Below, piece after piece: positions 1 to 4,598 of a stretch of 6,455 nt of DNA. The first letter of the stretch is position 1. Each line of letters opens with the position of its first letter. Both the position numbers and the translations under genes were made by a program. The stretch spans positions 1 to 6,455 of the forward strand of contig CALEPD010000308.1 of NCBI GenBank assembly GCA_937910265.1, given 5' to 3'. Source of the DNA: an uncultured Bacteroidales bacterium. GTDB lineage: Bacteria > Bacteroidota > Bacteroidia > Bacteroidales > P3. The notes below the pieces were generated by a model, which saw only the letters and a program-made list of their open reading frames with translations, was not told where the DNA came from and made no database searches.

Positions 1-411
1 ATTAAGAATTATCAGTCCCTTGGCGAATTGTGTGTTAACGTTATAGGACCCGAGATGCACAGGCTCGGATGCCGTTGTCCCGAGCCCGGATACTGCTTCA
101 CTGTTGAGCACAACGAGGAGTACACCCCCACCGACATCGACATCGAGTACTGCGAGCACGTTGAGGAGATGGGCACCGACAGCCCCGTTATCCAGTTCAA
201 GCGGCTCCCCGAAGTTCCGACCGCACTTTGCATGGCCCACATTGGCCCATATGACCGGTTTCATGAATCCTTCACCGAGATTTTCCGCTACATTGAGCAG
301 CAATCCTATGTCGTCGTTGGGCAGCCCCGCGCAGCCTACATCGACGGTATCTGGAATCAGAATGACCCCGAGAAATGGATTTCGATCATTCAGGTTCCCG
401 TATCCCGATGA
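1..411 (+). CDS. GyrI-like effector-binding domain of a transcriptional regulator (5' partial)
   Basis: The frame is open from base 1 to the TGA at 409-411 and gives 136 residues, so the gene begins before the window. The TTG at 28 is internal: residues before it continue the domain. The sequence matches the GyrI-like small-molecule-binding domain found at the C-terminus of AraC (Rob-like) and MerR (BmrR-like) regulators. Visible landmarks are PEPGYCFTVEH (28-37 region), DIDIEYCEHV (45-54), the HIGPY motif (80-84), YIDGIWN (113-119) and the terminal strand IIQVPV (129-134). In these families the domain binds drugs or metabolites and signals to an N-terminal DNA-binding domain. Which DNA-binding class is attached cannot be seen. 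It could also be a stand-alone GyrI-like protein. The gene converges with the LRR lipoprotein gene. Confidence is high for the domain, low for the full protein type. Confidence 0.85.
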   Translation: MKNYQSLGELCVNVIGPEMHRLGCRCPEPGYCFTVEHNEEYTPTDIDIEYCEHVEEMGTDSPVIQFKRLPEVPTALCMAHIGPYDRFHESFTEIFRYIEQQSYVVVGQPRAAYIDGIWNQNDPEKWISIIQVPVSR

Positions 412-422
412 TTTCGTGAATC

Positions 423-467
423 ATCCATTCGCCAGCAAGCGTTCCACCGCCTTGCTGGTGAGTGGAT
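423..467 (+). terminator. Long hairpin just after the regulator gene, probable 3'-UTR stem or terminator
   Basis: Twelve bases after the regulator stop, arms 423-439 and 451-467 can form a 17-bp RNA stem on the + strand (15 Watson-Crick pairs plus two G-U wobbles) around an 11-nt loop. No U-run follows directly; a weaker 7-bp A/T stem (469-475 with 484-490) and a T-rich stretch around 497-503 come next. It is likely an RNA-level structure ending or protecting the regulator mRNA. Because the two non-canonical pairs become A-C mismatches on the other strand, the structure favours + strand RNA. Confidence 0.5.
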
Positions 468-659
468 TAAATAGAAATCAATGTCTATTTTGATGTTGTT
501 TTTTGACTTTCTCCTGATCTGACGCATGTGCCGTCCGAAGAAAGAACGGAGGGGAGGGAAGAAAAAGGAATTATACCTCGGCGGCAGGGCAGAGGATAGC
601 CGGCGGAAGTCGCCGATAGATAACAGCCTTTTGCGGATTGTAATACTTTTTGCGAGCCC
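468..659. other. Intergenic stretch with no recognised gene
   Basis: This lies between the convergent regulator and LRR lipoprotein genes. It includes a purine-rich tract at about 536-570 and a GC-rich segment at about 579-625 with a short inverted repeat (GGCG near 604 and CGCC near 612). Open frames here have no start, context or composition supporting a gene. No clear terminator for the leftward LRR gene was found directly after its stop. Confidence 0.4.
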
Positions 660-1448
660 TTATTTATACACACCGCTATAGTTGGTGAAATTGCACCACC
701 CTGTTGCAGTAAGATAGAAATCGAGGCCACCCATAGGCACCGTGATGGGGATATTGCTGTAGATACCGTTAAAACTGTTGTCGAAGGCCGTTGGCGGCAT
801 TCCTGCCATACAGGTCATTTCAGCAACACCGGTACATTCGGCAAATGCTTCAGCACCAATCAAAAGCACAGTTCTGTCGATATAGATGCTCCTGATCGAT
901 CTGCATCCGTAGAATGCTCTGTTTGGAATATTGTTCAGCGAGGTGGGCAACGTAATGTCTGATAGTGACGAACAGTTCTCAAAGCACCCTTCTCCGAGAG
1001 TGGAGATAGATGCTATAAAGTTGAATTCGCGAAGCGATGAGCAGTTGGCGAATGCATAATTCCCGATGGTTGAAAGTGGTCGGGGCGTGTTTATCTCGCT
1101 CAGTCCGGTGCAGTTGCGGAAAGCATTATCCTCGATTGTCGTGACCGTGGAAGGAAGCGTTATTTGCGTGATTCCTGAATAATTCTCAAATGCATGCGAA
1201 CCAATCTGGCTGACAATATAATACGTATCCTCATATTGTACCGTTGTGGGTATTGTTACATTGCCGGTCAATTGGCTGGGCGTCGCAAGGGGGCGTATGC
1301 GGACATAGTTCATGAGAGGAACAATCACCTCATACTCATACACAATTCCCGTTTCGGTAGCGGCTGTGAAATAGTGGACTCCTAATTTCGAGCATCCTGA
1401 AACCATCATTGAACAAAGCACAATGGTGGTGAAAATTAGTTTCTTCAT
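660..1448 (-). CDS. BspA-family leucine-rich-repeat lipoprotein
   Basis: A complete 262-residue protein. I chose the ATG at 1448 (MKKLIFTT) rather than upstream codons because it begins a lipoprotein signal peptide: KK, hydrophobic stretch, then lipobox VSGC with the lipidated Cys at residue 19. The residues after Cys (SKLGVH) lack the acidic surface-export signal known for Bacteroidota lipoproteins, so an inner-leaflet periplasmic location is as likely as surface display. Residues about 80-215 are LRR_5/BspA repeats: the AF (once CF) pair recurs at 86, 109, 132, 155, 178 and 201, exactly every 23 residues, with IxxxAFxxCxxLxxIxLP-type units. The C-terminus (Y-x5-W-x2-F) resembles the usual BspA cap. 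Family members are linked to adhesion and binding of host or bacterial proteins; the ligand here is unknown. It is monocistronic, with a promoter at 1529-1559. Confidence 0.9.
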   Translation of the reverse strand: MKKLIFTTIVLCSMMVSGCSKLGVHYFTAATETGIVYEYEVIVPLMNYVRIRPLATPSQLTGNVTIPTTVQYEDTYYIVSQIGSHAFENYSGITQITLPSTVTTIEDNAFRNCTGLSEINTPRPLSTIGNYAFANCSSLREFNFIASISTLGEGCFENCSSLSDITLPTSLNNIPNRAFYGCRSIRSIYIDRTVLLIGAEAFAECTGVAEMTCMAGMPPTAFDNSFNGIYSNIPITVPMGGLDFYLTATGWCNFTNYSGVYK

Positions 1449-1528
1449 AATACAATTTGATGAATATAATATGTTTTTTGTTGATATACAATGGTTTGTG
1501 TAATTTTGGACTATGTGCCTATTCAATG

Positions 1529-1559
1529 CAAATATATTGTTTTTGCATTACTTTTCAAA
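1529..1559 (-). promoter_or_regulatory. Bacteroidota sigma-ABfr promoter for the LRR lipoprotein gene
   Basis: On the minus strand a -33 TTTG (1556-1559) is followed by a 19-bp spacer and a -7 box TATATTTG (1529-1536), a perfect fit to the TTTG-N19-TAnnTTTG pattern of Bacteroidota housekeeping promoters. Transcription would start near 1522, leaving a leader of about 74 nt before the ATG at 1448. No Shine-Dalgarno sequence is seen, as is usual in this phylum. Confidence 0.75.
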
Positions 1560-1709
1560 GTCAATTCTTCTTAATTTGGGTTATATAAACTGCTTTCGTG
1601 CCATTTATAGAACCCACATTAAACATATTTAAATCGGCCTGCGGCGAAAAGTGTCATTTCAACCGATGCAAACAATAATTGTACATATTGAGTCATAATT
1701 TTAAGACAT
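1560..1709. other. A/T-rich intergenic stretch
   Basis: Between the LRR promoter and the next minus-strand remnant. It is A/T-rich with a small GC island around 1635-1650. I see no gene, repeat or convincing second promoter here. Confidence 0.4.
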
Positions 1710-1808
1710 TTATTGCTCTTTTCTCATCGCAAACAAATGTTCTGCCATCTGGTTAAATTGCTGATACATAAGATTGCGCATATAGTCCACATTGATGCGT
1801 CTAACCAT
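1710..1808 (-). CDS. Possible 32-residue peptide or gene remnant
   Basis: A minus-strand ATG at 1806-1808 opens 32 codons ending in TAA at 1710-1712. The product (begins MVRRINVDYMRN, ends AMRKEQ) is polar and amphipathic and looks helical. A second short open stretch in the same frame, ending at the TAA about 10 bases upstream, finishes AKNRKQDYVAA. Either this is a small ORF or the tail of a larger decayed gene. It lies downstream of the terminator at 1868-1893 on the same strand and has no recognised promoter. I do not recognise the sequence, and chance is a real possibility. Confidence 0.2.
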   Translation of the reverse strand: MVRRINVDYMRNLMYQQFNQMAEHLFAMRKEQ

Positions 1809-1867
1809 TCTTTCTTACGCTGCCACATAGTCCTGCTTCCGATTTTTTGCCTCAGTCCCAAAGCAAA

Positions 1868-1893
1868 AACCGCCACCCTTTTGGGTAGCGGTT
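1868..1893 (-). terminator. Rho-independent terminator, minus strand
   Basis: Arms 1868-1878 and 1883-1893 form a stem of ten pairs with one mismatch (1874/1887) around a TTTT loop. On the minus strand the stem runs into a T5 stretch. It lies about 24 bases beyond the stop of the hybrid istA fragment, and would also serve the DUF1846 gene if the right-hand 34-bp repeat were its original end. Confidence 0.65.
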
Positions 1894-1915
1894 CTGTAGA
1901 AATAATCCATTCATT

Positions 1916-1949
1916 GTCATCCCTTGCGTATCGGTTCGCTGGTCAGTCC
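1916..1949. repeat. 34-bp direct repeat, copy 1 (displaced end of DUF1846)
   Basis: This block is identical, base for base and in the same orientation, to 4565-4598. On the minus strand it reads GLTSEPIRKG, stop, then one base. The flanks differ immediately on both sides (1915 t versus 4564 g; 1950 g versus 4599 t). The pairing of GLTSEP with the C-terminal LTCEP motif usual in the DUF1846 family indicates that this sequence originates from that gene. It is a candidate att-type duplication. Confidence 0.85.
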
Positions 1950-2072
1950 GCTCTCCTGATACTTGCGCACATATTTGCGCACAGTGTTGCGGGACAGGTG
2001 AAAAGCACTCGATATGCTTTTTATTCCCATTCCCATTGCGTAACATCGCAATAAATTCTTTAATTTTGCCAT
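1917..2072 (-). pseudogene. istA: IS21-family transposase IstA, N-terminal helix-turn-helix fragment with foreign tail
   Basis: An ATG at 2070-2072 opens 51 codons. Residues 1-42 form the N-terminal HTH of IS21-type IstA transposases: KNLLRCYAMGMGIKSISSAF followed by LSRNTVRKYVRKYQES, the recognition helix being around SRNTVRKY. A full IstA is roughly 400-500 residues with an RNase H-like DDE core; all of that is absent. The last ten residues, GLTSEPIRKG, are not IstA-like but are identical to the end of the DUF1846 protein encoded at 4566-6029, so the frame is a hybrid created at the repeat boundary (the shared block begins at the GGACTGACC). No istB ATPase gene is present. It is almost certainly inactive as a transposase, though a 51-residue HTH peptide could be made. 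Confidence 0.7.
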
Positions 2073-2135
2073 TGATTTCAAAGTTTTTGGTTGTTAACCA
2101 CTGGCCAGGGTAGGTAACGCAAAACTACAAAAAAG

Positions 2136-2163
2136 CCCCTGAAAAACGTATGCTTTGCAGGGG
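2136..2163. terminator. Bidirectional terminator hairpin
   Basis: CCCCTG (2136-2141) pairs with CAGGGG (2158-2163), and three further A-T pairs extend the stem inward after one mismatch. On the minus strand it is followed by TTTTTT, on the plus strand by a T-rich run (tcatttttattt). It sits between the istA remnant and the truncated phage gene, marking the left edge of the phage-derived material. Confidence 0.6.
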
Positions 2164-2186
2164 TCATTTTTATTTCGCCTAAAAGG

Positions 2187-2978
2187 GTCAACACTATTTC
2201 TCCCGACGAACGGGTCCGCGAATCGCACGCCATGCTCCACAATGTGACACTCCCGGTCAACGACCCGTTCTGGAAAAAGTTTTTCCCGCCCAACGGCTGG
2301 AACTGCCGCTGCACCGTCGTCCAGGTGCGCAAGTCTAAATACCCGGTGTCCGACTCTCAGTGGGCGATACAACAGGGCGAAAAGGCTACTACTGCCATCA
2401 ACAAGAAGGGGCAGAACAAACTCGCCATCTTCCGCTTCAACCCGGGCATCGAACACAAGATTTTCCCTCCACGTCACCCCTACCTGCCAAAACCATCTCA
2501 ACTCGGATGCAACGACTGCCAAAAGAACATGCTGGCCTATAACCCCAAAAACCCAATGTGCCAAGCATGTCGCACAATATACGGATGTATCGACAAACGA
2601 AACAACTACCGCAAGGCTCGCAAGGATATTCTTGATTGGGGGCGTACCAATATAATAGGCAAATACGAGGTAAAAGACAAAGCCTTCGAAGGTCTGACGG
2701 CCAAGTTTTGCAAAGAGTCTTTCACTCATAACCTTTCTGGTGGAGACCTCTTCGATGTTAAGGTTGATATTCTCAACAACATTGAATCTTACATAGAGTC
2801 TGGCGGCAAAATCTATCGCGTCGAACCAGAACACGACCCCGACAAAATAGAGCGCGTTTATAAACAAAAAGTCCGCTATAACGGACCTGTTAAAGAATTT
2901 AAAGGAAGAGAAATTATGTTCACCTACAGAAAAGAATTTCGCGGGGATTTATACTTTTACGACATCAAGTTAGAATAA
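2187..2978 (+). pseudogene. Phage Mu gpF-like head morphogenesis protein, C-terminal part with toxin/nuclease-like tail (5' truncated)
   Basis: The frame is conserved before the ATG at 2232 (SPDERVRESHAMLHNV...), so that ATG is internal and the gene has lost its 5' end somewhere near 2190. Counting from it, residues 1-30 carry the diagnostic gpF/SPP1-gp7-type motif DPFW...PPNGWNCRC, the end of the minor head protein domain. Residues 31-90 are a linker. C93, C96, C110 and C113 form CX2C-X13-CX2C, a zinc-ribbon-like cluster. Residues about 120-248 have H166, basic patches and a C-terminal KGREIMFTYRKEFRGDLYFYDIKL, resembling the Phage-Barnase-EndoU-ColicinE5/D-RelE (BECR) nuclease domains known as fusions to gpF-type proteins. 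The nuclease call is inference from architecture. The tail is more A/T-rich than the gpF part, suggesting modular exchange. No immunity gene is apparent. Ends at TAA before a strong terminator. Confidence 0.7.
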
Positions 2979-2981
2979 AAA

Positions 2982-3048
2982 AAATAAGAAAGCCCTAAAA
3001 CGGGATACCGCCTCCGAACGACGGTCCGGCTTTAGGACTTTCTTATTT
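2982..3048. terminator. Long bidirectional terminator after the gpF-like gene
   Basis: Arms 2982-2992 and 3038-3048 pair perfectly over 11 bp, continue after a one-base internal mismatch as CCTAAA/TTTAGG (2994-2999 with 3031-3036) and then CGG/CCG. It starts three bases after the stop at 2976-2978. On the minus strand the stem is followed by a long T-rich run (TTATTTTTTTTATT), and on the plus strand by TTTTC, so it can stop transcription from both sides. Confidence 0.75.
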
Positions 3049-3056
3049 TCTGCTTG

Positions 3057-3088
3057 CAAAACTACAACTTTATTTTCATTCCACCAAA
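3057..3088 (-). promoter_or_regulatory. Candidate Bacteroidota promoter facing a terminator
   Basis: On the minus strand TTTG (3085-3088), a 20-bp spacer and TAGTTTTG (3057-3064) fit the TTTG-N19-21-TAnnTTTG pattern. Transcription would begin near 3050 and meet the hairpin at 2982-3048 at once, producing at most a hairpin RNA of about 75 nt. It may be a chance match in A/T-rich DNA or a relic whose gene has been removed. Confidence 0.3.
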
Positions 3089-3096
3089 AAAAAAAT

Positions 3097-3123
3097 AATA
3101 GGCACTCTTCAAAAGTGCCTATT
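3097..3123 (-). terminator. Rho-independent terminator for the minus-strand phage genes
   Basis: A perfect 10-bp stem (3097-3106 with 3114-3123) with a 7-nt loop. On the minus strand it is followed by TTATTTTTTTTTT, a strong U-tract; on the plus strand only by two further Ts. It lies about 60 bases past the stop of the 48-residue ORF at 3185. Confidence 0.75.
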
Positions 3124-3184
3124 TTACTATGTTTTTGACCTGTTTTTTTTTCTTGTCAAGTAAAAAAATCCTCTTTTTCTTTAC

Positions 3185-3331
3185 CTATCCTCCGTTCTCT
3201 ATCTCTTTGGTCAGCCACTCCTCCAGCTCTTCGGCCATCACTTCCTCTACAGCTTTCCTTACCTCGGGCGCATCGCCCACAAACCTCCTCTCGGGCATCT
3301 CTATGTAACTGCCTACTCTCTTCGTCGCCAT
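3185..3331 (-). CDS. Small phage-like protein, 48 residues
   Basis: An ATG at 3329-3331 opens 48 codons ending at the TAG 3185-3187. The product starts MATKRVGSYIEMPERRF, then a strongly charged, probably helical region (APEVRKAVEEVMAEELEEWLTKEIENGG). Its start lies inside the 3' end of the upstream minus-strand ORF, overlapping it by 19 bases in another frame, the tight packing typical of phage operons. A strong terminator follows on the same strand. I do not recognise the family. The alternative frame over the same DNA is Arg-rich and unlikely to be coding. Function unknown; a small phage morphogenesis or accessory protein is a reasonable guess from context only. Confidence 0.5.
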   Translation of the reverse strand: MATKRVGSYIEMPERRFVGDAPEVRKAVEEVMAEELEEWLTKEIENGG

Positions 3332-3663
3332 CGCTCGCCCACCAGGGCCTTGGGCTCATACTTGAAGGCTGCCTTGGTGGCACCCGTTTCTCCACCTTGG
3401 TAGATTACTCCACCTACCGAGATGGCCACGCCGAGTGTCGTGCCCACAGTAATGTCTTCCAGTTCGGGGTCAGTCTCATTGGTGGCAATGCTCTCGATGG
3501 CGTAGCATTTGCCGCCCGCCGCCGCAAAGACGTTGTCGCCTGCTCTAAAGTTGTGGCCCTTCTTTACGATGATGACCGTATCTGAACTCCCCACCACCTT
3601 GGCCACCTCAGCGGTCTTGATGATATGGTAAAGACCCAAAGTATCCATTCCGACAGGTGGCAT
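3313..3663 (-). CDS. Phage structural-type protein (head-fibre or capsid-associated like), probably 5' truncated
   Basis: Taking the ATG at 3661-3663 gives 116 residues (MPPVGMDTLGLYHIIKTAEV...). The frame stays open upstream to 3711, but those codons overlap the barrel gene on the other strand and are not trusted. The body is beta-rich, with VIIVKKGHNFRAGDNVF (30-46), ITVGTTLGVA (71-80), GGVIYQGG (84-91) and AAFKYEPKALVGE (98-110), a pattern I associate with capsid-associated or head-fibre proteins of Bacteroidota phages, in which KKGHNF..GD and the x-LVG-x motif near the end recur. Such proteins usually continue past this last motif; here only RWRRRE follows, so a shortened or frameshifted C-terminus is possible. 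It is followed by an overlapping 48-residue ORF. Family assignment is from memory of sequence pattern, hence moderate confidence. Confidence 0.5.
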   Translation of the reverse strand: MPPVGMDTLGLYHIIKTAEVAKVVGSSDTVIIVKKGHNFRAGDNVFAAAGGKCYAIESIATNETDPELEDITVGTTLGVAISVGGVIYQGGETGATKAAFKYEPKALVGERWRRRE

Positions 3664-4135
3664 GTTCCTTGACTTCAATATCGGACGGCGATTCTTCATC
3701 CGCTTCAGCACGTTTTATGACTTTCAGCGCAGCACATTGACAATCAACGGTGCCGGATGTCCGCTCGTTTCTGCCAGTGTTGAGATTCCTGTCTATGCCA
3801 GTTGGCGTTTCGGCAACTCTCGCATTGGATGGGTATTCGTGAGTGCAGGATCCTACACAGAGTTTGTAACATGGGGGCGGCTCAGTACTGCCGATGGTGC
3901 ATTTAATCCCTACCATCATGTCATCGATGTGGATGCAACCACGGGGCAGGAAACTCTCGCCATGACCGACAGCCATTCCGGTTTTGGACTTATGGCAGGC
4001 TATGAAATGCCCTGTGGTCTCTTTGTTGACGCCACAGCCCAGATGGCTCTAACCGACCTTCTGGCCTTCGACCATAATTGTGATATGTGGGTTCGTCCTC
4101 TGAAACTTACCCTAGGCCTCGGATGGAAATTCTAA
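3664..4135 (+). pseudogene. Outer-membrane beta-barrel protein, C-terminal part (5' truncated)
   Basis: The plus frame runs to the TAA at 4133-4135. It shows alternating polar/aromatic strands separated by turns (RFFIRFSTFYDFQ, PLVSASVEIPVYASWRFG, IGWVFVSAGSYTEFV, SGFGLMAGYEMPCGLFVDATAQMAL, RPLKLTLGLGWKF) and ends in the C-terminal Phe that the Bam machinery recognises in barrels. No signal peptide precedes it: a stop in frame at 3629-3631 and phage sequence on the other strand occupy the place where the N-terminus should be. The ATG at 3662 is therefore probably fortuitous. The remnant holds perhaps five to six strands of a PorT/OMP_b-brl-like barrel. It is very unlikely to be exported or functional unless supplied with a new N-terminus. 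Confidence 0.6.
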
Positions 4136-4195
4136 ATGAGTTGATAGTGTATAGTGTGTAGCACATGAACACAAATGCTAACCACTACCCACTTT
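4136..4195. repeat. Short heptamer tandem repeat in intergenic DNA
   Basis: Just after the barrel stop, ATAGTGT occurs twice in tandem (4144-4150 and 4151-4157), followed by GTAG. Such GTATAGT-type heptamers are seen in intergenic DNA of Bacteroidota. With two copies only, this is a minor feature. Confidence 0.35.
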
Positions 4196-4378
4196 TCAGT
4201 TTTGCTTCGCGATGGGTACGGTGGCATGGTTGATGAAGCTGCTGGCGCTGTGACCGGTGACGCGCTTAACGGTGGAGGAAAGGTACTTGGTCGATACATT
4301 CAGCCGCTCGGCATAGTGGCTCACGTCGCGCTCTGTGCGGCTGATGCCGGTGGCTATCCTCTCGAAAGCGGCGCAGTA
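4196..4378 (-). pseudogene. AraC-family regulator, helix-turn-helix fragment
   Basis: The minus frame ending at TGA 4196-4198 is open for 60 codons back to a TAG at 4379-4381, with no start codon. It reads FERIATGISRTERDVSHYAE, then RLNVSTKYLSSTVKRVTGHS and ends ATVPIAKQN. This is the first helix-turn-helix of the AraC DNA-binding domain as found in Bacteroidota regulators (pattern RDVxxYAxxLxxxxKYLSxxVKxxxGxSAxxxI). The second HTH, normally directly downstream, is missing, and the effector or sensor half upstream is missing as well. The gene is therefore cut at both sides. Just upstream, LRRF in the neighbouring frame abuts the start of the fragment, so a frameshift there is possible. Non-functional. 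Confidence 0.65.
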
Positions 4379-4514
4379 CTACAACGGCCGACCTGGCGAA
4401 AATCGGCCTGTCTGACCAAACGGGAGCGGCTTAGAGCTCCGCTGAATAAAAAACAGTATTACGAAAAAAGACGAGTCCACGACCGAACGCGAGCTGGTCA
4501 CCGTCAGCAGATAA
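4379..4514. other. Coding debris of unknown origin
   Basis: No whole gene. Two short plus-strand tails look coding by composition: one ends ADLAKIGLSDQTGAA with TAG at 4432-4434 (open from 4345), the other ends KKDESTTERELVTVSR with TAA at 4512-4514 (open from 4446) and runs straight into the terminator at 4515. They may be two parts of one frameshifted 3' gene end. I do not recognise either. Confidence 0.3.
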
Positions 4515-4542
4515 AAAAGAGCCTCATTTTTGAGGCTCTTTT
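4515..4542. terminator. Perfect bidirectional terminator downstream of DUF1846
   Basis: A perfect 12-bp stem (4515-4526 with 4531-4542) closes a TTTT loop. On the minus strand the stem ends in T-rich sequence (TTTTTTAT), placing it about 23 bases after the DUF1846 stop, so it can end that transcript now. On the plus strand it starts at the end of the short frame that stops at 4512-4514. Confidence 0.8.
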
Positions 4543-4564
4543 ATGGTGTAAGGGGAGGAGGGTG

Positions 4565-4598
4565 GTCATCCCTTGCGTATCGGTTCGCTGGTCAGTCC
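4565..4598. repeat. 34-bp direct repeat, copy 2 (in-gene end of DUF1846)
   Basis: Identical to 1916-1949 in the same orientation. It carries the last ten codons and stop of the intact DUF1846 gene plus one base on the gene side of neither copy's flank. The distance between the starts of the two copies is 2649 bp, which would be the size of an element carrying one copy. Confidence 0.85.

Noticed and set aside
485..730. Minus-strand 81-residue frame between the regulator and the LRR gene
   Set aside because: It overlaps the LRR 3' end in another frame, lacks a start context and has low-complexity Ser/Cys/Arg content.
2085..2125. Imperfect inverted repeat GTTAACC...GGTAGGTAAC as an IS21 terminal repeat
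   Set aside because: Arms pair poorly, IS21 ends are normally multiple short repeats and the partner end is absent; not enough to call a terminus.
2094..2867. Long minus-strand open frame opposite the gpF-like gene
   Set aside because: It is the mirror of the plus-strand gene with matching codon phase; the product has no recognisable domain, whereas the plus strand carries a clear gpF motif.
3156..3395. Arg-rich 79-residue minus frame
   Set aside because: The product is dominated by Arg, Gly and Glu as expected of a shifted frame; the 48-residue frame over the same DNA has normal composition and a better start.
3608..3976. Minus-strand 122-residue frame opposite the barrel remnant
   Set aside because: Shadow of the barrel coding frame; the plus strand shows alternating barrel strands and a terminal Phe.
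1631..4410. AATCGGCCTG shared by 1631-1641 and about 4400-4410
   Set aside because: Ten bases is within chance expectation for this length, and the flanks do not match.
1950..4564. CRISPR array or integron-like cassette array
   Set aside because: No regularly spaced repeats, no attC-like sites associated with each fragment, and no cas or integrase gene. The terminators differ in sequence from one another.
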